From Pelodera strongyloides (taxonomy: Eukaryota; Nematoda; Chromadorea; Rhabditida; Rhabditidae): 64,000 nt of DNA. The stretch is taken from assembly GCA_036852015.1 (NCBI GenBank), contig JAANDG010000009.1, positions 1-64,000 of the forward strand, written 5' to 3'. The notes below the pieces were generated by a model. That model made no database searches, had not been told where the DNA came from, and saw only the letters and a list, made by a program, of their open reading frames with translations. The position numbers were made by a program, and so were the translations under genes. Below, in pieces: positions 1-11,997 of this stretch (position 1 is the first letter of the stretch; every line of letters begins with the position of its first letter).

Positions 1-13
1 CATTATTTTTTAG

Positions 14-1862
14 TTCGTTTGCGACTGGATATCTACAGCAATAAAGAATCACTATGAGGTTTTCATTGAGGTGGGTATTTGTCAAAGTTCATCTGGATAG
101 AAGCCTATTCATCATCTCCACCAGTGCTACACTTAGCAAATCCATAGCTACAAATTACATGCGTAGAATTGATGGGGTTGCGCCCTGGACTGAAATCGAA
201 CCTGTGCTTAGACTGATATCGTACCTGTGCTTAGACTGAACCGAACCTGTGCTTAGACTGATATTGTACCTGTGCTTAGACTGAATCGAACCTGTGCTTT
301 TGGCTGTCCTAAGCATTCGATGCAATTCCATAAATTTTAGTCACTGAGCCCAGCAAGCAGAGAAGAAGATGAACGTCCCGCTGTGGAGCAAACCAAGGAA
401 GCACTTGGGAGGTAGGATCTAATAGTGCATAAAATCCTGCGAGTGTGCCGCGCAACAGGATCCGCGGTGCGGTTGATGTGGATATGTCATAAAATTGTGC
501 GCGCGGGGTCTTTCGCGTACCCCTGGCGTACTTTTCGTTGGCTTAGGCTTAAGGTTAGGCTTGGTTAATGAAAACCTTCATTCAGATTGCTCGCTCTGAT
601 GCCGTACGACACAATTTCCGCGGAAACTTGGAATCGGGTGATGCCTAAGTGGTTACAGGTATGCAGTGCTTCTATTATAAAACTTGTAAACTTAAAATAA
701 TTAAAACGGTGTTCGTTACGGTAGCTCGCCGGAGGAAAAACTCCACGAGATTTGGGTGTCACAGAGTGCAGATTTCACAGTAATTATGTGATGAACGCTC
801 TCTGTGAAGGGCTGATAAGGATATTTCAAGGGGGTGTAGACAGTGTAGAGCTTGTATTGCTAACCAAGACAACAGGTTTTATACCATTTATTGTCGGTAT
901 TTCGGCTTTCACCAGCCGCAGGCATTATTTGTTACTGTGAAATTCAAATATGTACGCAGTAATGCCGCTGAAATCCTTCTCTTGCACTTTTTCTCCGCGA
1001 AGCTTCCCTGCATATAATATAAACCTATGGAAAGGGAAAGAGGTTAAAGGTAAAAGATATTTTGTAGTTCATATACGAAAACGCCGAAGAGGAGCAGATA
1101 ATGGAGCTGAAAGTTCTGCTGGCCAAGATCTTCGAGCCCGACCTTTGCCCTCTCAACTTTGATCTATCTACGGTAGTTTTTTGGTTGTTCAGGCTGAAAT
1201 TACTGTAGGGTGATTGGTAATTATAAAGATTAGTTGACTAATCTCTAATTGTAAGCAAACACTCGATTCAATAAGTAAATTCGCTTCAAGAGATTGCTCC
1301 TTTATTCAAGGGTATTCAATACAGTCAATACTGTTCAAGTTCAAAGCTCATGACTTGTTCCGCAGGTACGCAGGTTCGGAGCAGTAGAACGAGTTCCAGA
1401 TTAAAAATTGCCTGACGTCTTCGGGCTAGGGCCTGCAGATCTTCGCTGGTAGATAACTATTCTGTTATGAGAATACAAACTATTTAATTTAAACAATTTC
1501 AGGAATTTCAATTCGTAAGTCGACAGTTGGTGGCTGACAACTACGATCGCGTGTTTGATGCTCTGCAATGGTTGCATGTGAGTCTTTCCTTCTACTGAAA
1601 ATAGTCGGGTGCCGCGCACACTGAGCACACACTGTCCTGCGAGAACCTTGCGCGCTAGTTCATTTTGCGTCTCGGAAATTCAGAAATTTGGTGAAAAAGT
1701 CAATGTTCGGGTTTCCCATGTTGTGCGCTTCTTATGACACAATGAGCGTCAACAATAGCCGCACACTATTTTACATTTCAGATGCTTTCCCGCATGGAGA
1801 TCGCCATCCCTCTCTCACTACTCCTCCAGTACTTTCGCAGTTGCCTGCAAAATCTACCAACG
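14..1862 (+). CDS. UNC79: UNC79 exon block 1
   Basis: Four exons, all phase 0 at both ends: 14-70 (starts FVCDWISTAIKNHYEVFIE), 1068-1172 (FIYENAEEEQIMELKVLLAK), 1503-1577 (EFQFVSRQLVADNYDRVFDA) and 1782-1862 (MLSRMEIAIPLSLLLQYFRS). Acceptors are short T-rich runs ending TAG or CAG; donors are GTGGGT, GTAGTT, GTGAGT and GTCAGA. The first exon touches the window edge and could belong to a larger upstream context. The helical, leucine-rich character suits HEAT-like repeats. Block 1 is less conserved to my eye than later blocks, so its assignment leans on phase continuity with them. Confidence 0.72.
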
Positions 1863-4800
1863 GTCAGAATTGCGAATTCTTTGTGGAATTGAAAATATCC
1901 TTTGTTAGCGCGATAGCGCTAACATAGTTTGGGTTTGATCCGAGAGCTCTTTTTTCCAGTTTCCACCCTGATTTGGTCCTAGACCAAAAATTAAAATTCT
2001 TTTGGTCTAATTAGTGAAAAGACCATATTCCATAATACCTGCGAAAATTTCAGATAAAAATATAAACTTGCACGAAATTTATGACCAAATAAGCAAAATT
2101 TGCAAAACATGCGGAAGAAATGTCTGTGTGCGCCGTGTGCACCCCCCCCCCTCACTCAAGAGAGAAAGAACCTAGTCTTGCGCGCACCCAATTAACTAAC
2201 AGACAGTATTTTTGACGCTAATTTATTGAGTACTTTATTAGCAAACGAAATTATTAATCATTATAGTCTCAATTATTAGTTTCATTTCTATGTATGTTCT
2301 TTAGTAGATAAATAACTCTAAGTGCGCGCTAACAGTGCGCGCCGTTGAAACACAACGTTTCAGGGGTATATTTCTTCAGGGCAAAAGTACTTATTAGTTA
2401 CTAAATATTATTATTATTATTGTTGCCAACTAGGTTATTAAACCTAATAAACTTTAGTGGTCCGGGGAAGGGGTTGACAAATATTTTCAAAATTCTTCAT
2501 GATGCAGCACGTATGCACTTTTTGCAAAAACAAAGCATTATTTTAAGAAACCCCAATTTTTTTTTGCACACGAGTGTCTAAAACTAATTGTAACTAAAAC
2601 GTCTATTAGTAACGAAAACGTCTGATAGTAACTAAAACGTCTAAAAATGCAAACATCCCGAAGTGGTTATTTCCGGTTACCTATGATTATGAAGGGAAGT
2701 GAGGGCTTATTGGATAATACACCCGGACACCATTGGACACTCACTGGACACCCTTGGACACCCTTGGACACCCTTGGACACCAGTGGACACCCTTGGACA
2801 CCATTGGACACTCTTGGACACCCTTGGACACTCTTGGACACCCTTGGACACCCCAAAGCGTCTTGGACCCCCTGAAACTAACTTATAGGATGGACGTATG
2901 GGATCGACGAAAGCGAACAGTTCTTCATTTCGTTGATGTTTTTTTGCATTTTTTTTTAAACACAGTATTCTTTTCTTTGTGATCGGCATTCTACCTGGGG
3001 TTTTCAATTGCTTTTCGGCTACAAAACATCGTTCAGTGCGCGGTGTATTTGGTGGATCGGGCGTAGTTAAATGGAGTGTTGAGATAGCTTCTTCACACCA
3101 CAATTCATTAGCCTTTTGTGTACGAGCTACGCTTCACTCAAGCAATCTGCCGGTTTATTTTTTCAATTCCTAAGCGTTTCAGAAACATGTAAATTTTCCG
3201 CATGGGGTGTCCAAGGGTGTCCAAGAGTGTCCACTGGTGTCCAAAGGTGTCCAAGGGTGTCCACTGGTGTCCAAGGGTGTCCAGTGAGTGTCCAATGGTG
3301 TCCGGGTGTATTATCCAATAAGCCGAAGTGAGGCATGATTGAAGCACATTATTGATTTATTGCAGCGAATTTTTTTATTCTAATTAGACCGATTTTCACG
3401 GGAACTTAGTTTTCAGAAATACGTTCAGAAACCCACCGTAGCCGCCTTCACGGGTCCGGCTCGCGAGATAAACAACATTTTTCTATTTTAACATAGTATT
3501 CCTATTCTCCATTGGAAATGTCATTGTACAGATAAATCAATTAGAATCGGTAATTATGTCCCTAAAGTTCTTTCGCAATTCGCGCAATTCGCGCACTTTA
3601 AACAATAACTTCCTTCGCACCTAACAAGTAACTTTTTTTATCGTGATTCGTGATGTACATGACTTCGTCGAATGAGGAGTTCCCTACTATTAAAATTAGC
3701 CCAAATTTGCCTAATTGCACAATTGCTTAAATTTTTGTGCCGAAAATGGTAGTGTTTATGTTTTCCGCCACACTTGATTTGGCGTGCTAAAATTTTCCAC
3801 AAACATTTCGTACGAGTTTTCTATAGGAGTGCGCCTATATACTTTCGTGCTGCACTGTAGATGAGGCGAAGATGCGAAATAGATTGACCAAAAGGAAGCT
3901 TACAAGTAGAACCAAGCAACAGTCTGGCGACGAATGGGCGAGGTGTGCATCGAGGCAGCTAAGCCGTTTTGTAATATGCAAAATAGGATGAGTACCGTAG
4001 CCAGGATCCACAGAAAAGGGGGAACCATTTTTTTGGATGTGCCTGAGCCTGGCCTCTGAGATGTAAATTAGGACATGTGAAAAGAGGACAATATTTTATC
4101 GTGGAAAAGAGTCCTTGAATGGTAAGTTTGGGTTTCATCCTGTTTTAAATCTACGAAAAGAGGCCAATAATTTGAATAGGATTCTATAAAAAGTGGACAG
4201 TGGACAATATAAAATATAATATCCTGAGCTTGCGCTCAAATCGGGCCTTTTTATTACCCAAACTGGGGCATTTCATTTACGCAATCAGTCTTCCGATTTT
4301 TACAGGAATTAACTTCTCAGTACTAAATGTGTTACTATCTAAAACGACTTTTAGAATAGCATAGACGGTAAACGTGTTCCAGATTAGCGCGCCATCCAGT
4401 TACAAATAGGAAAACTAATGGCATAAAAAGAAATGACCCAGTTTGGGTAATAAAAAGGCCCGATTTGAGCGCAAGCTCAGGATATTATATTTTATATTGT
4501 CCACTGTCCACTTTTTATAGAATCCTATTCAAATTATTGGCCTCTTTTCGTAGATTTAAAACAGGATGAAACCCAAACTTACCATTCAAGGACTCTTTTC
4601 CACGATAAAATATCCTTTTATTTACTTTCATCTTATTGTTTGGAAAATTTGCTTTTTTAGAAATTGAATTTCCATTCAAAACTGGTTATTTTAGTTGGAA
4701 CTTCCACCAATCGGAGAGAACGATCTGGAAGCCGAGGAGCTCTCCATTCACGTGGTTGTCATTGATGTTCTCGTGCTGCAGGTGCGTCTAGATTGTGTCT

Positions 4801-7800
4801 TATCTTTATTGGAAACTACATAAGTGAACCGCGCACACTGAGCCCAACAATTATTAGACCGCCAGATCGTCCCTCTTGTACCTCCTATTTAAAGCCAACG
4901 TTTGTTGATAGCCATTTCGATAAATCCCCATGAGTTTTCTAAAAATTCGGTGGATCTCCTGTATTTATACGCCTTGTAAACCTTAAAAATAGTGAAAAAA
5001 GCTATATGTTTCTAGCCAGAGATAGAGTTCATGTTTTGAGAACTTTTCAATCGTACCTCCTTGTTCAGTTAAAAAAAAACTACCGTAATTATAGCCGTAA
5101 CGGCCGTACTTTGCGTATTTTTCAATATCTACCGTATTTTCAGGTGCGTCTGAATGAACTATCGACGCACGAGAAGTCAGCGCTCTCCGATAACCTTTTT
5201 GCCACAATGTCAACACTCCTTGACTGTCCAATGCATGTCGGTGAGTGATTTGGCCTGTCACCAAGTGGTTTCTTCGGAAAAGAGACCGTTTGAGAAAACT
5301 TTTTGGTCACCATGAGGTCGCCAAATGGTCAAGCGGTTCCCTCCGTTTCGCATGTACTCTTCCTAGGTATTAGTACATGGCGGAACTAAATCATACTCAT
5401 TTCAGGCCCTCACTGTTGCTCGAATCCGGAGAAAGATGAATTCGCCGACTGTAATGCATGTCAGCAGACGGCGTTTGTCCATCAGATGCTCATGCTCCTC
5501 ACCGAGACCGTCTCACCCAATAAGGAGCAGAACATCAAGGCCAATGAGGTAGTTTAGTGGATAGGGAGCGGGTTGCCAGGAAATGTGTCGGTGCTTCAAT
5601 GCCGCTATGTGCATAGTCCTGCCAGCCAAGCAAGGGTTGCTGGACAACTCACGAAATTGAAATTTCCAAGCGATTTCGAAGAAACTGACACTCTAAGAGT
5701 CTAATAAACACAAACACTTGCTAACAGTGCAAATCCAGGTAGTTTGTATATTACCTCCTTACGCTGTAGAACTTGGTTTTACATACTGTTACTAGACAGT
5801 ATTATTTTCCCCTCCCTTAGTCTGCTCCAATAACCTTTATATGATTGTTCAGGACGATGGTGCTGATGCATTAGCAGATGAGCCATCTACAAGCACTTCA
5901 CAGCCATCCGCACTACTATCACCTCACACCGCCGGCACAGCGTTTATGGAGCCAAGTAAGGAACATTATTATTATATAAATGCGATGGTTGAGCGTTGAG
6001 CCTGTGTCTGTTCTGTGCCTGATATTGATGTGATTTACTAAACTCCACAACATCGATAACATATACGAGCGCCAGTTTATTCGGTCACAATCCTCACAAA
6101 TAGACCCATGCAGAGCGCAGTTCATAACAAAAAAAACGCAGTGTTTTCGAACGTAAAACACGTATCATATTTTTGTAAGTTGAATTGCGCGTCTCGCTAC
6201 TGGAGACATATCTTTAGTATTTTCGTGTTGCCTATCCTACTGTATCTCTACATATGTATTTCAGTGAGCGGTCAGAATACCGGTGCTACCGTAAGTCCCT
6301 TGGAGTGCCAGGAGGGAATCCGCTTCCAAACGGCTACTGTAGAAATGAGCAACGAAGATGAGTTCGTTGGCATCTTGCCAACTGAAGAGGTTAGTTATTT
6401 ATCGATTTTTTTGTTGGCCATATGAGGTACTTAATGAACGGGGAAGCGAGTATTTGTAAAAATGTACGCCTGAAACATGCTGAAACAACAATTTTTTTCT
6501 GTTTGTCATTTTCTTACCTTTAGAAATATGTTTTGTGAACCGTCTTTGTAAGTGTATAAATCTTTTTGATAAATTTTCAACAAGCCAATTGTTTGAAAAA
6601 TAGGGGTTTTCAAACTTTATTTCAGAGAAAAACATCGGCGGCCAAGAGAAACGTGTGGTTTTTGGTGTCTTTTCTGAGTGTCTAGATCTGTCCTCCCGTT
6701 GTATTATTCACCACTGAGAATCCTCCAGAAAGTGTGCCGCGCTCATAGGGCGCAAAATATTCGTATCGCTTCAAAATGGCGCGGCAATCTTTTGCAGCGA
6801 ATCTTACCATCGCGTTTTGATCAGAGCGTCAATAAGTGCCTTGCGCCACAACTTTGCGGAACCAACATTTCGCGCGATAGGAGCGCGGCGCACGCTTGGA
6901 GTTTTCTCAGCGCACTAGTAGATATACACAACCAATAGATTTCTGCACGCACAATCCTTTAGTAGAAAATCGTTATATCAATTGTTTTTCATACACAACC
7001 ACTGTCTACAGTAACCGATTTTTCCTTTCACCGCAATAATGTGTATCTTCAGCATTACCCCTCACCTTTCGCTAATTAACAGTCGCCAATATACGATATT
7101 TCTTAGCACTCACCCAAGACACTTTCTTTTCCTTTATGTGTGACAACACTATTAGATGTACATTGTTGTCGATTTTTCTCTATGTTGTTCACCTGCCATA
7201 CACCTTTGAGTGGATTTGGCTGTCATAAATTACACAAACATAAAGCGATATGACACGTGGTTTATGAAAAGTATGCTCAACAACCGCATTAACCACAGAA
7301 GAGCACATCTATAGTTGCTCAGTATGTGTTTCAGAAACCACGTGTCATATATCTTTAAAGGGATGTAATAATATTGGGTCTAGCTCGAGATGGAAATGGC
7401 GCAAGCAGTGACGCTAACGGAAACGGATTGCGGAAGAGAAACTTGCCAAGTGGTAACTTCGACGTTGATTGAAGGAAAAGGAGCACAAGTCGGCACACCG
7501 AGCACGGTAATAAACACAATATAATGAGTGAATTAGTATACTAGATTAATAGTGAGTCTGAGAGGAGACAACAAAGGAGTTATGATAAGGGCATAAATAT
7601 ATGTGTAAAGAAAAATTAAAATTCTACGTGGGAACGTGTATTGATTAGATTCTAATATATCCATAGGCCTCTACCTCAAGAACTTGTCTTCTTTGACCCT
7701 GCGACTCGTTGATCCAATAAACATTTATTATTATTATTAATGTAGAAGATACTTAAAAAGTAAATTATATATTTTATTTTAGTCCTCAGCGCCTCCGTCG

Positions 7801-10800
7801 AAGGCATTTCCCACCGATTTCTGGGACACTTCAGTGGGTCGATTCCGATTTTCCCTAGATGAACTCCCTCCCCAACTACAACTCATCTTCTCACTACTCA
7901 GGGTATGTTTCTTAGTTTGGGTTCATATTTTTCGACATGCCTTGGTTGCGCGACATGTCTTTTGTGAAGTTTTAACTGGACCTCTGCATTCCCATTGGAC
8001 TAAGCCCCAGAAATTTGCATGTATGACACAGGAGCGCAATTGTCTAGCATGCGGTCATGATGCTCTAAAATTACCCGACCAACGTCATTAGTAATTTACG
8101 TAAGTCTGAAATAAGTATCAAGCAGTCCTTTCAGAGAGTGGAGAATGAGAAAGATCCCGATGTTCAATTCTTTATTCTCAACACACTCAAATACTTGTGC
8201 CTGCACTGCGAAGCGCTGACGAATGCAAGGCGAGAGTACAGGTACGGGGCGTTATGCATATGTCGTATTGTAGCACAAGGGCTCATCAGCATGAAAACGC
8301 ATGAGTCTTATCGCTTCTATCGTAACCACCTGCCATATCCCTTTACTCACTGATATTATTTTCAATCCGCACATTTCCAGAGGTTTCCTTATATGGACCC
8401 AGGAGCGTATGTTTGTCCCACAACTTTGGTCAATGCTCCGATCTGACTATCTGCAGGTTTGAATTGAACTTATGGTGTCATATGATATCCTAATGTACTA
8501 TGGTAACCTATGCTATAAATTAGAAGTGATTGATATGTGGCACCCCCTTGATGTGCGCAAACGAAGACTTAAAGCGAAATACCGGCCGGTTTTTGAAACA
8601 CTTCGAATAGACCATTATTCTTATGCAGCGTATGCAAATGAACATAAATTAGAATAAAAAAAATCGAGCTAAATTCGAGCAAATTAGCATTAAGAATTCA
8701 GTTGTCCACAATGCGTTTCAAAAACCGGCCGGTATTTCGCTTTATTTTTTCACGATCAGATCATTATCTTCAGGTTGGTGAGACAGCTTCCCTCCTTCTC
8801 CTTCATTCGATCACCTTTCCTTCAGGAGAGGAAATGTTCTGGAAAACGATCCATGCGGACTTCACCAATGAAGATTGGACCGTCAGATTTGATGCCAGTC
8901 AGTTTTTTTTGCAATTGGAATATTGATTTTTCACGTGACTGACCCTTTAAAGCGCATTGTCAGGTTCAGGTCATTCCCAAAACAAGAGTTCTAGACAAGT
9001 ACCATTGTCCTAAAAAACTGCGTTTCTGAGCACACTACGGCACAATGCTAAATAGAACGTAAAATAATGAACAGACTGATAGCAGAAGGCAGAAGAACAA
9101 AAAAGAGCTTTTTTTCACAACAATCGTAACGACACATTTCGCGCGAGTAGCTCGCGTTGGCACCCGAATTCACACTAAACTAATTTACATGAAAAAATAA
9201 TAATAAAATAAAATAAAGAACCCAGCATCGTTGGATCACCAGGTTAGTTACCGGTAACTAGGCTTATAAGAGAGCTGCTGGTTCCCAGACGTCTCCACTC
9301 GTAAAAAGTCTCATTTAGTCGGCCGCGCATACGTGATGGCTCACATGATGAAATCGTCTGCTGTTAAAGCCAATAAAGTTAGTTTAAAATTTAATAATTA
9401 CAATTTATTGGCAATATTAGAACTAGAACCGCACAGTAGTAAAAAGGATGAATATAACTACGGGAAGATCAAATTGGTGCCTATTATGCTTAATTTTAGG
9501 TAGTGCAGACTTCGTTGGCCGCTCTGTTCTATCTACTACTTGTGTCCATCCACGATCCATCTTATCACGTGGCACAACGTGCACTCATTGCAGTTAAGGC
9601 TCTACCCTCGAATACGCTCAAGGTTATTTTTCTTATCTCTTTATCTTTTTGTTTATCATTTGTAAGTTTCTGGATGTTTGGGCCTCTCAGCTTCTCTAGG
9701 TTCATGTTCCCAGTGTCGTTGGGCCACATGGAGCCATACTCGATTCCCTCGGGGAAATATGCCCCGAGACCGAGAACAGAAAGCATTCTAACGGGGGAGT
9801 CGAAGGTGAATGGACACATTTTCCTCTCGGAGAACTCCAGTGGCGAACATTGCTTATGGATCGGGGACTTTGTATTCGTCTCTGCATCTCTATTATGATA
9901 TCTATGGCCGACTATGGGACGCTAAGTCTTCGTGATTATATGACTTTGCATTTTCTGGACCGCGGAAAAAAATCGATTGATTTTATTATAACTAGACAGA
10001 AGGATTCAATAAACAAAGAGATAAAAAGTGAAAATAACATTATTCCAGTTGATCTGCATGTGTTTCGAAGCGCAATTCGATTCTTGTATTATCGATCGTC
10101 CACTAATTATCCACGCAGTTCACACGCTCACCAATCAGGTAATTATGCTAATTATCTAAAAATAAACCTAATTAGAGCAAAAATAATTAGATAGAGCTAA
10201 AGATGGAAAAAGGAAGAACCCGTCACCCTTGCATTACCTGGTTGATTACCGGTGTAAGAGCAGCTACTGTAGTTCCCAAACGCCTCCTAGGATCCAAATA
10301 TGGTGGTATTCTAATTGGGAAATTTTGTAATTGCTTTGATAATTATCATAATTGCAGGTCCCGGAGGAGACAACGCTCACTTACGACTTTTTCATCCAAC
10401 GATTTGAGACCCTGGTCTTGGAGGGACAATTAAACAGCAAGAATGAGGAGACCACTTTTGTGCAGGGTGAGAAATATTGGACTCTTTATTAAGAAATTGA
10501 AAGCAAATATAAAGATGATACAATACAAAAAGGGAAACATAAGTTGAGCGCATTGAAGCATGTTATGAATATTATTTTAAAGCGAAATACCGGCCGGTTT
10601 TTGAAACGCATCGTTGACAGTTGAATTCCTACGTATTTATGCAAAGGCAATGTTGCACGAAATTAGCTCGAGTTTTTGTTCTAATTTATGGTCATTTGCG
10701 TAAGCTGCTAAAGAATTCTGGTGTACTCGGTGTCAGAAACCGGCCGGTATTTGTATTTCGCTCTAAAATCGATCCTCACCCTCAATTGGTATGATTGACT

Positions 10801-11966
10801 AATAATTGGCACAAGCTTTCACCTATTTGTCGAATTTGCAGATCTCGCCCACTCTGACCCGATGTCCGACCTCTATCAGCGTAAGGTGGGCAAGGCGCGC
10901 GCAGCTCTCGAGAACGCGCTCACCGCGCGCAGTCTTGTGCGCCATTTGAAAGCCAAATCATTCCCGCATCAACTGTTGACCAAGATTGGCGATCAACCAG
11001 GTTAGTGAACATTTATCGATTATTTCGAAAGCTGAGTATTGATTTTTAAGCTTTACTTGGGAGCAGGGAAATTGAAATTCAATAGTGAAACTTATACACG
11101 GGTGAGGGCTGTAAATAAAGCGGTATGGCACGTGATTTTGAACCGTATGCAATACCGTAAACATCCCGATGCATCACATGCGAATTGTCCTTTCGCTCTG
11201 TGCCGGGATGCACAAACGGAAATGCAGTTACCCAGTATACGTTTCAAATCCACATGCCATACCACTTTAAAAAAAGAATTTTAAAAAGAAAATCAGATGC
11301 TTATGTAAAAATTCTTTTCGATGCTGATCATCTTTCACTGTGTAGCTTCCAAGTGGGCGGGGCTAAAATGTGTATTCGTCTAACTCTCGTGTTCTCTGTC
11401 TCTATTAAATTTCCCCTTATAATTATGGTTGTTTCAGTGTGCAAAAAACCTGTAGTTTGTAGTTTGTAGTGTAGTCGTGGTAGATGACGTAATCATGTGA
11501 TAGCTGTAGGTTGGCGTTTAGTAGCTTGTTTTGTGTTGATAATGGCAGAAGATGATAAATCAACCTGCGCTATCTGTAGACCATATTTTCTTTAGTGGAA
11601 TACGGTTGGGAGGGAGCTCCCATTCTCATTTGCATATAAGACAGACAACAAAAGAAATCGTAACGGGGAGCTCCCTCCCTCTCTTTCCACCTTTATATGG
11701 AGCCAACACGGTGTCATATCGCTTGATAAACCATCAGCTTACCTTCCTATGTTGCCCGCTGACTGCTTGCCCCTTAGTGCTACTGTAGCATTCCTAAATG
11801 AGTTTCTATTATCAATAGTGAACCTCTAGGGGACTCCTCTTTTTGTTGCGGCTTTACCATTCAGCTATTCGATTGGCGCTATAGTTGTAATGAATATAGC
11901 GTTTGTAATTAAAGTGTTTCACAACATTTACGATGCCCCGCGTAGCTACCTGTATTTGGGATCAAA

Positions 11967-11997
<31 letters not shown>

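Larger units (their letters stand above)
1863..4694 (+). other. UNC79 intron
   Basis: A 2.8-kb intron in phase 0. Holds the minisatellite foldback (2704-3324) and the TA-flanked foldback (4095-4610); otherwise AT-rich with no exon that I can support. Confidence 0.75.

Noticed and set aside
340..410. Possible UNC79 exon (SLSPASREEDERPAVEQTKE) between TTTTAG and GTAGGA
   Set aside because: It ends in phase 2 whereas the flanking exons (14-70 and 1068-1172) join directly in phase 0; including it would break the frame unless another unseen exon follows.
2647..3103. Repetitive ORFs rich in GHPWTPLDTL on both strands
   Set aside because: They are translations of the TGGACACC minisatellite arms of the foldback element, not a gene.
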